Assembly: GCF_000613245.1 (NCBI RefSeq)
Contig: NZ_HG964939.1
Span: 502,906-538,670 of the forward strand
Length of the DNA stretch: 35,765 nt
Source: Mycobacterium asiaticum DSM 44297
GTDB lineage: Bacteria; Actinomycetota; Actinomycetes; Mycobacteriales; Mycobacteriaceae
Direction: 5' to 3'
Both the position numbers and the translations under genes were made by a program. Below are positions 14,102-20,534 of this stretch, piece by piece. Numbering within the stretch: the stretch's first letter is position 1; the number at the start of each line of letters is the position of its first letter. The notes beneath the pieces are model-generated. The model had not been told where the DNA came from, made no database searches, and was given only the letters and a program-made list of their open reading frames with translations.

Positions 14102-15007
14102 TCAGCGCTTCAGTACTGCGCTGGTATAGGTGACATCGGCGAACGCGGTCGCGAGCTCGTCGTCGGGATACGTGAAGCCATTGGCTGCATGTAGCTCGGC
14201 GACGGTCTGCGGCGCGGTCTGCCAGCCGCTGCCGGACAGATAGTCCAGAATGTGGCTGCGCTCGGCGTGGTAGACGAGGTCGTTGAAGTCGATCTCGAAG
14301 CCCAGTTCTCTCATCCGGTCGTGATGTGAGCGCCAGCGCTCGTCCTGGAAAATCCTTGTGTCGGGGACGAACTCGAAGGCCAACCGACTGCCCGGTGCGC
14401 TCAACGCGGTGATGTTGTCGAACAACGCATCCTGGGCGTCGTCGGGAAGATAGACGAGCAACCCCTCCGCGCTCCACGCCGACGGCGCCTCGGTGTCGAA
14501 TCCGGCTGCCCGCAGCGCCGAGGCCCAATCGTCGCGCAGGTCGACGGCCACGGTGCGGCGCTCGGCGGTCGGTTTGGCCCCCAGTTCGCTCAGCGTCAGG
14601 GTCTTGAAGTCGATCACCTCGGGCATGTCGACCTCATAGACGACGGTGCCCGCCGGCCAGGCCAGCCGGTAGGCACGCGCGTCGAGACCAGACGCCAGGA
14701 TCACCACCTGAGCGATACCGCTACGGGTGGCGTCCAGAAAGAACTGGTCATAGAACCTGGTCCGGCAGGCCATCCCCCTGGCCATCCGCTGCGGGTCGAA
14801 CTCGGAGTCCTCGTCGACCGGGATCTGCCCGTTGACCAACCGGGTGTAGACGTCGATACCCACCGCGCGCACGAGTGGCGCAGCAAACGGGTCGTCGATC
14901 AGCGCGAACTCCGGATCGGAGGCCAGCGCGCGCTGCGCGGCGACCATGGTGGCTGTGGCACCGACACTCGTCGCAAGGTCCCAGCGATCCCGATCGGTAC
15001 GCACCAT
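14102..15007 (-). CDS. SAM-dependent methyltransferase, LCM family (Rv0830-like)
   Basis: Member of the mycobacterial group of leucine-carboxyl-methyltransferase-like proteins (PF04072), of which M. tuberculosis has many copies. Motifs seen include RWDLATSVGATATMVAAQRA at the N-terminus, VILASGLDARAYRL (motif I region), YEVDMPEVIDFK, and WSAEGLLVYLP. The length of 301 residues is usual. ATG 15007 is preferred to the in-frame TTG at 15010, since GAGGAG precedes it closely. Substrate unknown. Divergent from the deaminase across about 50 AT-rich bases. It ends 13 bases from the convergent gene. Confidence 0.9.
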   Translation of the reverse strand: MVRTDRDRWDLATSVGATATMVAAQRALASDPEFALIDDPFAAPLVRAVGIDVYTRLVNGQIPVDEDSEFDPQRMARGMACRTRFYDQFFLDATRSGIAQVVILASGLDARAYRLAWPAGTVVYEVDMPEVIDFKTLTLSELGAKPTAERRTVAVDLRDDWASALRAAGFDTEAPSAWSAEGLLVYLPDDAQDALFDNITALSAPGSRLAFEFVPDTRIFQDERWRSHHDRMRELGFEIDFNDLVYHAERSHILDYLSGSGWQTAPQTVAELHAANGFTYPDDELATAFADVTYTSAVLKR

Positions 15008-15057
15008 CAACTCCTCTTGATCGAAAAAATATAGACAATCTAGTTAGTATCACGAGG

Positions 15058-15558
15058 ATGACCGACTTCGCGCAGCGGACCATCGACCTCGCCCGCCAGA
15101 ATGTCGCCGAAGGCGGCCGGCCGTTCGCCACAGTGATCGTCAAGGACGGCGAAGTGCTGGCCGAGAGCGCCAACAAGGTGGCGCAGACCAACGATCCGAC
15201 CGCACACGCGGAGATCCTCGCGATCCGCGCCGCCTGCACCAAGCTGGGCACCGAACACCTGGTCGGCACCACCATCTACGTGCTGGCCCACCCCTGCCCG
15301 ATGTGCCTGGGCTCCCTCTACTACTGCTCGCCCGACGAGGTCGTCTTCCTGACGTCGCGGGACGCCTACGAGCCGCACTACGTCGACGACCGCAAGTACT
15401 TCGAGCTCGCGACGTTCTACGACGAGTTCGCCAAGGACTGGCAAGACCGGCGGCTGCCGATGCGCTACCAGCCCAGCGACGCCGCCGTGGAGGTGTACCG
15501 GTTCTGGCAGGAACGAAATGGCGGCCGGCGCACCGCCACGGTCGTTCCGACCGGCTGA
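15058..15558 (+). CDS. Cytidine/deoxycytidylate-type nucleoside or base deaminase (Rv0828c-like)
   Basis: Zinc-dependent deaminase of the CDA superfamily, 166 residues. The catalytic signature HAE (THAEILAIRAAC) and the PCPMC zinc motif in LAHPCPMCLGSLYYC are both intact. The overall pattern resembles guanine or tRNA-adenosine deaminase families rather than free-cytidine deaminases, but the substrate is not assigned. Start ATG 15058 has ACGAGG just upstream. It lies directly before one of two copies of a 58-base repeat and the KmtR operator. Confidence 0.88.
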   Translation: MTDFAQRTIDLARQNVAEGGRPFATVIVKDGEVLAESANKVAQTNDPTAHAEILAIRAACTKLGTEHLVGTTIYVLAHPCPMCLGSLYYCSPDEVVFLTSRDAYEPHYVDDRKYFELATFYDEFAKDWQDRRLPMRYQPSDAAVEVYRFWQERNGGRRTATVVPTG

Positions 15559-15570
15559 CCCCTGGCCTCG

Positions 15571-15628
15571 AGTGTGCGTTTCGCGACGCAACACGCCGAT
15601 GAACCGTCGGGTGCTTCACGCTCGGCGC
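15571..15628. repeat. 58-base dispersed repeat, copy 1
   Basis: Matches 16046-16103 at 48 of 58 positions without gaps, including the identical core ACACGCCGATGAACCGTCG. It contains internal inverted elements (GCGACG with CGTCGG/C; GCCGA with TCGGC), so it can fold. Located between the deaminase stop and the kmtR promoter. Confidence 0.8.
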
Positions 15629-15639
15629 GCTGACGCGGC

Positions 15640-15682
15640 TTGACAACTGTTCTACTATCTACGTATGCACGCAGATAGTAGA
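15640..15682 (+). promoter_or_regulatory. kmtR promoter and 32-base inverted-repeat operator
   Basis: TCTACTATCT (15651-15660) and AGATAGTAGA (15673-15682) are perfect ten-base arms around a 12-base spacer. The left arm contains TACTAT (15653-15658), a -10 ending six bases before ATG 15665, so the transcript looks leaderless and the operator spans -10 and start codon. TTGACA (15640-15645) lies too close for a standard -35. The arrangement fits autorepression by the ArsR-type protein encoded here. Confidence 0.75.
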
Positions 15683-16111
15683 CCTGTCCCGCTACCCGCG
15701 GATCAGGTCAGCCTGGTGGTCGAGATCTTTCGCATGCTCGCCGACGCCACGCGTGTGCAGGTGCTGTGGTCGCTGGCGAGTCACGAGATGTCGGTCAACG
15801 AGCTCGCCGAACATGTGGGCAAGCCCGCGCCCTCGGTCTCCCAGCACCTGGGGAAGCTGCGAATGGCTCGACTGGTGCGTACCCGCCGCGACGGCACCAC
15901 CATCTTCTACAGCTTGGAAAACGACCACGTACGCCAGCTGGTCATCGATGCCGTGCACAACGCCGAACACGCCGGCCCGGGCGTTCCACGCCATCACCGG
16001 GCGGATGCCGGGCTGCAGGCGGTGGGTGCAGACCCCGGCGCGTCCAGCGTGAATTCTGCGACGCGACACGCCGATGAACCGTCGCGGGCCGCACGCTCGG
16101 CGCCCCACTGA
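15665..16111 (+). CDS. kmtR: KmtR, Ni(II)/Co(II)-sensing ArsR/SmtB repressor
   Basis: ArsR-family winged-helix metal sensor orthologous to M. tuberculosis Rv0827c, which derepresses on nickel or cobalt. The recognition region KPAPSVSQHLGKLRMARLV (about 53-71) is intact. Candidate metal ligands H88, E101, H102, H110 and H111 (LENDHVR, NAEHAGPGVPRHH) occur at positions reported for KmtR. At 148 residues it is longer than the M. tuberculosis protein. The last 21 residues are encoded by the second copy of the 58-base repeat. An operator overlaps its start. A His-rich protein gene follows 21 bases later, probably in the same transcript. Confidence 0.92.
   Translation: MHADSRPVPLPADQVSLVVEIFRMLADATRVQVLWSLASHEMSVNELAEHVGKPAPSVSQHLGKLRMARLVRTRRDGTTIFYSLENDHVRQLVIDAVHNAEHAGPGVPRHHRADAGLQAVGADPGASSVNSATRHADEPSRAARSAPH
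16046..16103. repeat. 58-base dispersed repeat, copy 2, inside the 3' end of kmtR
   Basis: Second copy of the repeat at 15571-15628, same orientation, 48 of 58 identical. It encodes residues 128 onward of KmtR and supplies most of its C-terminal tail, with the stop just beyond. The pair brackets the conserved part of kmtR. Confidence 0.8.
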
Positions 16112-16132
16112 CCCCAAGTAGAAGGAAAACAG

Positions 16133-16330
16133 ATGTCAGACCACACTCACGACGGGCCGCACGCCCACGAGCACGAACACGACGGCGTGACCCACAGCCA
16201 CACGCACACCAGTCACGAGCACGAGCACGTCGAGCACGTGCACACTCACTCACACGACGACGGCACCGAGCACACCCATGGACACGTGCACCAGGCCGGC
16301 CTCGAAGAGGTGCACAACCACACCCACTGA
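16133..16330 (+). CDS. Histidine-rich metal-binding protein, 65 aa
   Basis: Of 65 residues, 23 are His, arranged as alternating HxH and HEHEH runs, with acidic residues between them and no Cys. No membrane segment or signal peptide is present. Such sequences bind Ni, Co or Zn with modest affinity. AGAAGGAAAA provides a strong ribosome site before ATG 16133. Position 21 bases after kmtR, itself a Ni/Co sensor, suggests it is a metal buffer or storage peptide induced with KmtR derepression; that role is inferred. Low complexity prevents assignment to a named family. Confidence 0.85.
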   Translation: MSDHTHDGPHAHEHEHDGVTHSHTHTSHEHEHVEHVHTHSHDDGTEHTHGHVHQAGLEEVHNHTH

Positions 16331-16345
16331 AGGGCCGAGGAACGG

Positions 16346-17374
16346 TCAGACGACTGGGCAGTAGTGCTTCGGGTCGCCCCGGTTCTCCAGCGGCGGCAGA
16401 TTGCGCGCCGCCGTCTGCGGCAGCGGCGCGTCGGCGGGAATACGCCCACTCGCGCGATCCAGACCGGCGCGAGCCCGCGGATGCTTGCGGTACCGCGGCG
16501 GCACGCAGGAGAAGACCACCCACACCAGGTTGCCGAAGCGACGGTGCAGCCACTCGTCACGCCGGGTCCATTGCAAGCCCAGCCGTTCGCGCACGGCCGG
16601 GTGATAGAACCCGGTTGTCAACCAGACGAAGAACGGCCGGGACAGCCTGGTCAGGCCTCCCCACAGCCAATTGGGCAGCCACGGCGCGATCGGCAGCTTG
16701 TTGTACAGCGTCAGATCGAGCACCGCCCGGGTCGCGTAGTTGTCCTCTAATACATTGCGGCACATGTGGTCCCAGTACTCCTGGAATTCCTCCCAGGACT
16801 TCGGCACCGGCCGCATGCTCATGCCGTACATCCGATACCACTGGACATGCTCGTCGAAGAGTTGACGCTTCTCCGCCTCGGTGAGTCCACCGCCGAACCG
16901 GTCGGCCACCAGGATGGTGCCCATGAAGAACGTGGAGTGCGCCCAGTAGAAGACGTCGGGATTCAGCGCGTGGTAGCGGCGGCCGTGCTTGTCGACGCCC
17001 TTGATGTCGATGTGGTAGTCGCGCACCTCGGCACCGGTCTGCGGGGCGCGGTCGCCGTCGAACACGACGCCACCGATCGGATACAGCGAGCGCATCACCC
17101 GCGGCAGGGGCTCGATGAAGAACGTCGAGTGATCCTCGACGGCCGCCCCCAGTTGCGGGTGCATGTTCTGCATGGATCCGGCGAACGGCCCCTGCAGTAT
17201 GCCCCGCCAGTCACCGAAGTATTTCCAGGTCAGCGAATCCGGTCCCAGCGGCGTCGGCGGAGCTTCATAGCCCGACGGCGACACCGGGCAGCCGCCGGCC
17301 AGACCGGCGGGCGCGTCGGGCGCCGCGTCGTCGCCGCTGGTAACTGGGCAGGCGGCAGACGTATCTTGAGTCAC
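16346..17374 (-). CDS. DUF2236 / MpaB-type oxygenase family protein (Rv0826-like)
   Basis: Oxygenase MpaB/latex-clearing-protein-like family (DUF2236), 342 residues. These proteins are predicted heme-containing and some act on fatty or polyisoprenoid compounds. Seen here are FAGSMQNMHPQLGAAVEDHS, a DYHIDIKGVDKHGRRYHALN segment, YWAHSTFFMGT (conserved His), and FDEHVQWYRMYGMSMRPVP. The first 50 residues are Ala/Pro/Asp-rich and probably disordered. The gene is divergent from a TetR regulator with shared operator-like half-sites, matching the Rv0826/Rv0825c order. The enzymatic substrate is unknown. Confidence 0.88.
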   Translation of the reverse strand: MTQDTSAACPVTSGDDAAPDAPAGLAGGCPVSPSGYEAPPTPLGPDSLTWKYFGDWRGILQGPFAGSMQNMHPQLGAAVEDHSTFFIEPLPRVMRSLYPIGGVVFDGDRAPQTGAEVRDYHIDIKGVDKHGRRYHALNPDVFYWAHSTFFMGTILVADRFGGGLTEAEKRQLFDEHVQWYRMYGMSMRPVPKSWEEFQEYWDHMCRNVLEDNYATRAVLDLTLYNKLPIAPWLPNWLWGGLTRLSRPFFVWLTTGFYHPAVRERLGLQWTRRDEWLHRRFGNLVWVVFSCVPPRYRKHPRARAGLDRASGRIPADAPLPQTAARNLPPLENRGDPKHYCPVV

Positions 17375-17390
17375 TGGTTATTCCTCGGTT

Positions 17391-17422
17391 GTCAGCAATT
17401 CTGACTACATACGTTGTCAGAA
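17391..17422. promoter_or_regulatory. Three GTCAG half-sites in the DUF2236/TetR divergent region
   Basis: GTCAG (17391-17395), CTGAC (17401-17405) and GTCAG (17416-17420). The last two extend to a perfect seven-base inverted repeat TTCTGAC...GTCAGAA (17399-17405 and 17416-17422, 10-base spacer). The first pair forms GTCAG-N5-CTGAC. This is a likely autoregulatory operator for the adjacent TetR protein, also covering the DUF2236 gene. Confidence 0.55.
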
Positions 17423-17465
17423 CCGAGTCTAGGAGTGAAGTGCAGCCGGGTCAACGACGGGGGCG

Positions 17466-18041
17466 GTGGTCGGGGTACCCCTGGAGGACCGCCACGCGCT
17501 GCGCCGCGACAAACTCGTCGCGGCGGGCGTCCAACTGCTCGGTGGCGAAGGTGGGCCGGCGCTGACCGTGCGCGCGGCGTGCCGCCACGCCGGCCTCACC
17601 GAACGCTACTTCTATGAGAGCTTCACCGACCGGGAACATTTCGTCCGGGCCGTCTACGACGACGTGTGTACCCGCGCGATGGCCACGCTCAACTCGGCCA
17701 AGACGCCGCGGGAAGCCGTCGAGCAGTTCGTCGCCCTGATGGTGGACGACCCGGTGCGCGGACGGGTGCTGCTGCTGGCGCCCGCCGTCGAGCCCGGTCT
17801 GGTGCTGTCCGGCGCGGAGTGGATGCCCAACTTCATTGAGTTGCTGCAACACAAGCTGTCTCGCATCGTCGATCCGGTGGTGCAGAAGTTGGTCGCCACC
17901 AGCTTGATAGGCGCCCTGACCGGGCTGTTCACCGCTTATCTGAACGGGCAACTGGGCGCCAGCAGAAGGCAATTCATTGACTACTGCGTGGAGCTGCTGC
18001 TCACCACGGCGGCCAGCCACGAGCCTGCGCCACACGACTGA
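17466..18041 (+). CDS. TetR/AcrR-family transcriptional regulator (Rv0825c-like)
   Basis: TetR repressor, 191 residues. The N-terminal HTH runs from about 12 to 55 (ALTVRAACRHAGLTERYFYESF includes the recognition helix region with the usual YFYxSF). The C-terminal ligand domain is all-helical and hydrophobic (LVATSLIGALTGLFTAYL). GTG 17466 is the only start placing the HTH near the N-terminus, but it lacks a clear ribosome site. It is divergent from the DUF2236 oxygenase with GTCAG half-sites between, so it probably controls that gene and itself. The ligand is unknown, perhaps a fatty compound. Confidence 0.88.
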   Translation: MVGVPLEDRHALRRDKLVAAGVQLLGGEGGPALTVRAACRHAGLTERYFYESFTDREHFVRAVYDDVCTRAMATLNSAKTPREAVEQFVALMVDDPVRGRVLLLAPAVEPGLVLSGAEWMPNFIELLQHKLSRIVDPVVQKLVATSLIGALTGLFTAYLNGQLGASRRQFIDYCVELLLTTAASHEPAPHD

Positions 18042-18125
18042 CCCGATTAACCCGCGCCCCCATCGGGCACCCGATCCCTTGGTTGCACTGTCTTCGAATC
18101 GTGATGTGCCACACCGCGGCCAAAC

Positions 18126-18179
18126 TTGAATGCTACTGACAGACACAGATATATTGACTGCAACCACTAGACACAGATA
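18126..18179 (+). promoter_or_regulatory. desA1 promoter with 11-base direct repeat
   Basis: TTGAAT (18126-18131) and TATATT (18150-18155) at 18-base spacing give a start near 18162. AGACACAGATA occurs at 18141-18151 and again at 18169-18179, one copy abutting the -10 and one just downstream of the start, suitable for a repressor. In M. smegmatis the TetR-type MadR is known to control desA genes; whether this repeat is its site is not established here. Confidence 0.5.
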
Positions 18180-18191
18180 ACTGGAGGGATC

Positions 18192-19214
18192 ATGTCAGCC
18201 GAGCTGACCAACCTGCAGCTGCTTCACGAACTTGAACCGGTCGTAGAGAAGTGCGTGAACCGGCACGAATCCATGCACAAGAACTGGAACCCGCACGACT
18301 ACATCCCCTGGTCGGACGGCAAGAACTTCTACGCGCTCGGCGGGCAGGACTGGGAGCCGGGGCAATCGAAGCTCTCCGACATCGCCCAGGTGGCGATGGT
18401 CCAGAACCTCATGACCGAGGACAATCTGCCCTCGTACCACCGCGAGATTGCGATGAACTTCGGGCTGGACGGGCCCTGGGGCTATTGGGTTAACCGGTGG
18501 ACCGCCGAGGAGAACCGGCACGGGATCGCGTTGCGCGACTACCTGGTGGTCACCCGCGCGGTGGACCCGTACGAACTGGAGAAGTTGCGCATCGAGGTGG
18601 TGAACCGGGGCTTCAGCCCGGGTCAGAACCACCAGGTTCGCGACGACCTGTTTGCCGAGAGCCTGTTCGACTCGGTGATCTACGTGACGTTCCAGGAGCT
18701 GGCGACCCGGATCTCGCACCGCAACACCGGCAAGGCCTGCAACGAGCCGATCGCCGACCAGTTGCTGGCCAAGATCTCGGCCGACGAGAACCTGCACATG
18801 ATCTTCTACCGCGACGTCACGGCGGCCGGCTTGGACGCTTCGCCCAACCAGGCAATGCGGTCGCTGCACAAGGTGCTGCGCAATTTCCAGATGCCGGGCT
18901 ATCAGGTGCCCGAGTTCCGGCGCAAGGCCGTGGTCATCGCGGTCGGCGGCGTGTACGACCCGCGCATCCACCTCGACGATGTCGTGATGCCAGTGCTGAA
19001 GAAATGGCGGATCTTCGAGCGCGAGGACTTCACCGGCGAAGCGGCCGCGCTTCGTGACGATCTCGGCAAGCTGGTCGAAGAGCTGGAAGCGTCCTGCGAG
19101 AAGTTCGAGACGTCCAAGCAGCGTCAACTCGACCGGGAAGTACGCACCGGCAAGAAGACCACCGCGTTCGAACTGCATGAGACGGCGGGCAAGCTGACGC
19201 TGAGCGGGCGGTAG
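18192..19214 (+). CDS. desA1: Acyl-[ACP] desaturase DesA1
   Basis: Soluble diiron acyl-ACP desaturase (ferritin-like fold), 340 residues, introducing double bonds into meromycolate precursors in mycobacteria. The diiron ligands are visible: E in LMTEDNLPSYH, EENRHG (E107, H110) and DENLHMIFY, the second ExxH-type site. GGAGGG precedes the ATG by a few bases. The sequence matches the highly conserved mycobacterial DesA1. The dihydrouridine synthase gene starts three bases after its stop, so the two are transcribed together. Confidence 0.96.
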   Translation: MSAELTNLQLLHELEPVVEKCVNRHESMHKNWNPHDYIPWSDGKNFYALGGQDWEPGQSKLSDIAQVAMVQNLMTEDNLPSYHREIAMNFGLDGPWGYWVNRWTAEENRHGIALRDYLVVTRAVDPYELEKLRIEVVNRGFSPGQNHQVRDDLFAESLFDSVIYVTFQELATRISHRNTGKACNEPIADQLLAKISADENLHMIFYRDVTAAGLDASPNQAMRSLHKVLRNFQMPGYQVPEFRRKAVVIAVGGVYDPRIHLDDVVMPVLKKWRIFEREDFTGEAAALRDDLGKLVEELEASCEKFETSKQRQLDREVRTGKKTTAFELHETAGKLTLSGR

Positions 19215-19217
19215 CCA

Positions 19218-20351
19218 TTGCGTATCGGCCCCATTCAGCTGGCCAGCCCGGTGGTGCTGGCTCCGATGGCCGGAGTGACCAACGTCGCGTTCCGCACACT
19301 GTGCCGCGAGCTCGAGCAGGCCAAGGTCGGCACGGTCAGCGGGCTGTATGTCTGTGAGATGGTGACCGCGCGGGCGCTCGTCGAGCGCCACCCGGTCACC
19401 ATGCACATGACGACTTTTGCCCCGGACGAGGCGCCGCGGTCGTTGCAGCTCTACACCGTGGATCCGGACACTACTTACGCCGCGGCGAAGATGGTGGCGG
19501 ACGAAGGCCTGGCCGACCACATCGACATGAACTTCGGCTGCCCGGTGCCCAAGGTGACCAAGCGCGGCGGCGGCGCCGCGCTGCCCTACAAGCGCAGGCT
19601 GTTCGGGCAGATAGTCGCGGCCGCGGTGCGGGCGACCGAAGGCACGGACATCCCGGTGACGGTCAAGTTCCGCATCGGGATCGACGACGAGCACCACACC
19701 CATCTCGACGCCGGCCGGATCGCCGAAGCCGAGGGTGCGGCCGCGGTCGCGCTGCACGCCCGCACCGCCGCGCAGCGTTACTCCGGCACCGCCGACTGGG
19801 ATCAGATCGCCCGGCTCAAGCAACATGTGCGCACCATCCCGGTGCTGGGCAACGGCGACATCTACGACGCCAGCGATGCCCTGGCCATGATGGCCAGCAC
19901 CGGATGCGACGGTGTGGTCATCGGGCGCGGCTGCCTGGGCCGGCCCTGGCTGTTCGCCGAGTTGTCCGCCGCATTCACCGGCAGCCCGGCGCCCACTCCC
20001 CCCACGCTCGGCGAGGTTGCCGAGATCATCCGCCGGCACGGCGCGCTGCTGGCCGCCCACTTCGGCGAAGACAAGGGCATGCGCGACATCCGCAAGCACA
20101 TCGCCTGGTACCTGCACGGTTTCCCCGCCGGATCCGATCTACGGCGAGCATTGGCGCTGGTCAAGACGCTGGGCGAACTGGACGAGCTACTCAGCCGGCT
20201 GGACGGCGGGGTTCCCTTCCCCGAAGCCGGCAACGGCCCACGCGGGCGGCAGGGCTCCCCCGCCCGGGTGGCGCTGCCCGACGGCTGGCTCACCGACCCC
20301 GACGACTGCCGGGTGCCGGAGGGCGCCGACGTGATGCACTCGGGCGGCTGA
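19218..20351 (+). CDS. tRNA-dihydrouridine synthase (Dus/NifR3 family)
   Basis: FMN-dependent reductase converting uridine to dihydrouridine in tRNA D-loops, 377 residues. The N-terminal APMAGVTNVAFR binds FMN. The catalytic Cys lies in MNFGCPVPKVTKRGGGAAL (C108). The barrel ends with GDIYDASDALAMM and GVVIGRGCLGRPWLF, standard phosphate-binding loops. The C-terminal helical domain recognises tRNA. It starts at TTG 19218, three bases after desA1, without a separate strong ribosome site, so translation is likely coupled. Equivalent to Rv0823c. Which position (20, 20a, 16, 17) it modifies is not decided. Confidence 0.93.
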   Translation: MRIGPIQLASPVVLAPMAGVTNVAFRTLCRELEQAKVGTVSGLYVCEMVTARALVERHPVTMHMTTFAPDEAPRSLQLYTVDPDTTYAAAKMVADEGLADHIDMNFGCPVPKVTKRGGGAALPYKRRLFGQIVAAAVRATEGTDIPVTVKFRIGIDDEHHTHLDAGRIAEAEGAAAVALHARTAAQRYSGTADWDQIARLKQHVRTIPVLGNGDIYDASDALAMMASTGCDGVVIGRGCLGRPWLFAELSAAFTGSPAPTPPTLGEVAEIIRRHGALLAAHFGEDKGMRDIRKHIAWYLHGFPAGSDLRRALALVKTLGELDELLSRLDGGVPFPEAGNGPRGRQGSPARVALPDGWLTDPDDCRVPEGADVMHSGG

Positions 20352-20375
20352 TCCGCAAGTAGGGGTGGCCGAACC

Positions 20376-20399
20376 GAGACGCTCCTGAAATCGCGTCTC
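20376..20399 (+). terminator. Hairpin downstream of the desA1-dus unit
   Basis: GAGACGC (20376-20382) and GCGTCTC (20393-20399) form a seven-base stem with a ten-base loop, 25 bases after the dus stop. No U-tract follows directly (GAGAAAAA comes later), so it is at best a weak intrinsic terminator. Confidence 0.45.
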
Positions 20400-20534
20400 A
20401 GCCGAGAAAAACGTACGATATGAGCCTTACTGCACAACGCGGCGCCGATCAGAACGGCGCTGCGCTGACGTTTGCGCGTAGACCCGCGCTGATTTATGGA
20501 CGTCCGCAGCTAGACCTTCGGAGGCCGGTAGGAC

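Noticed and set aside
18195..20117. 640-codon open frame on the minus strand
   Set aside because: It is antisense to desA1 and the dihydrouridine synthase, both unmistakable. GC-rich genes give long antisense frames; no domain is seen.
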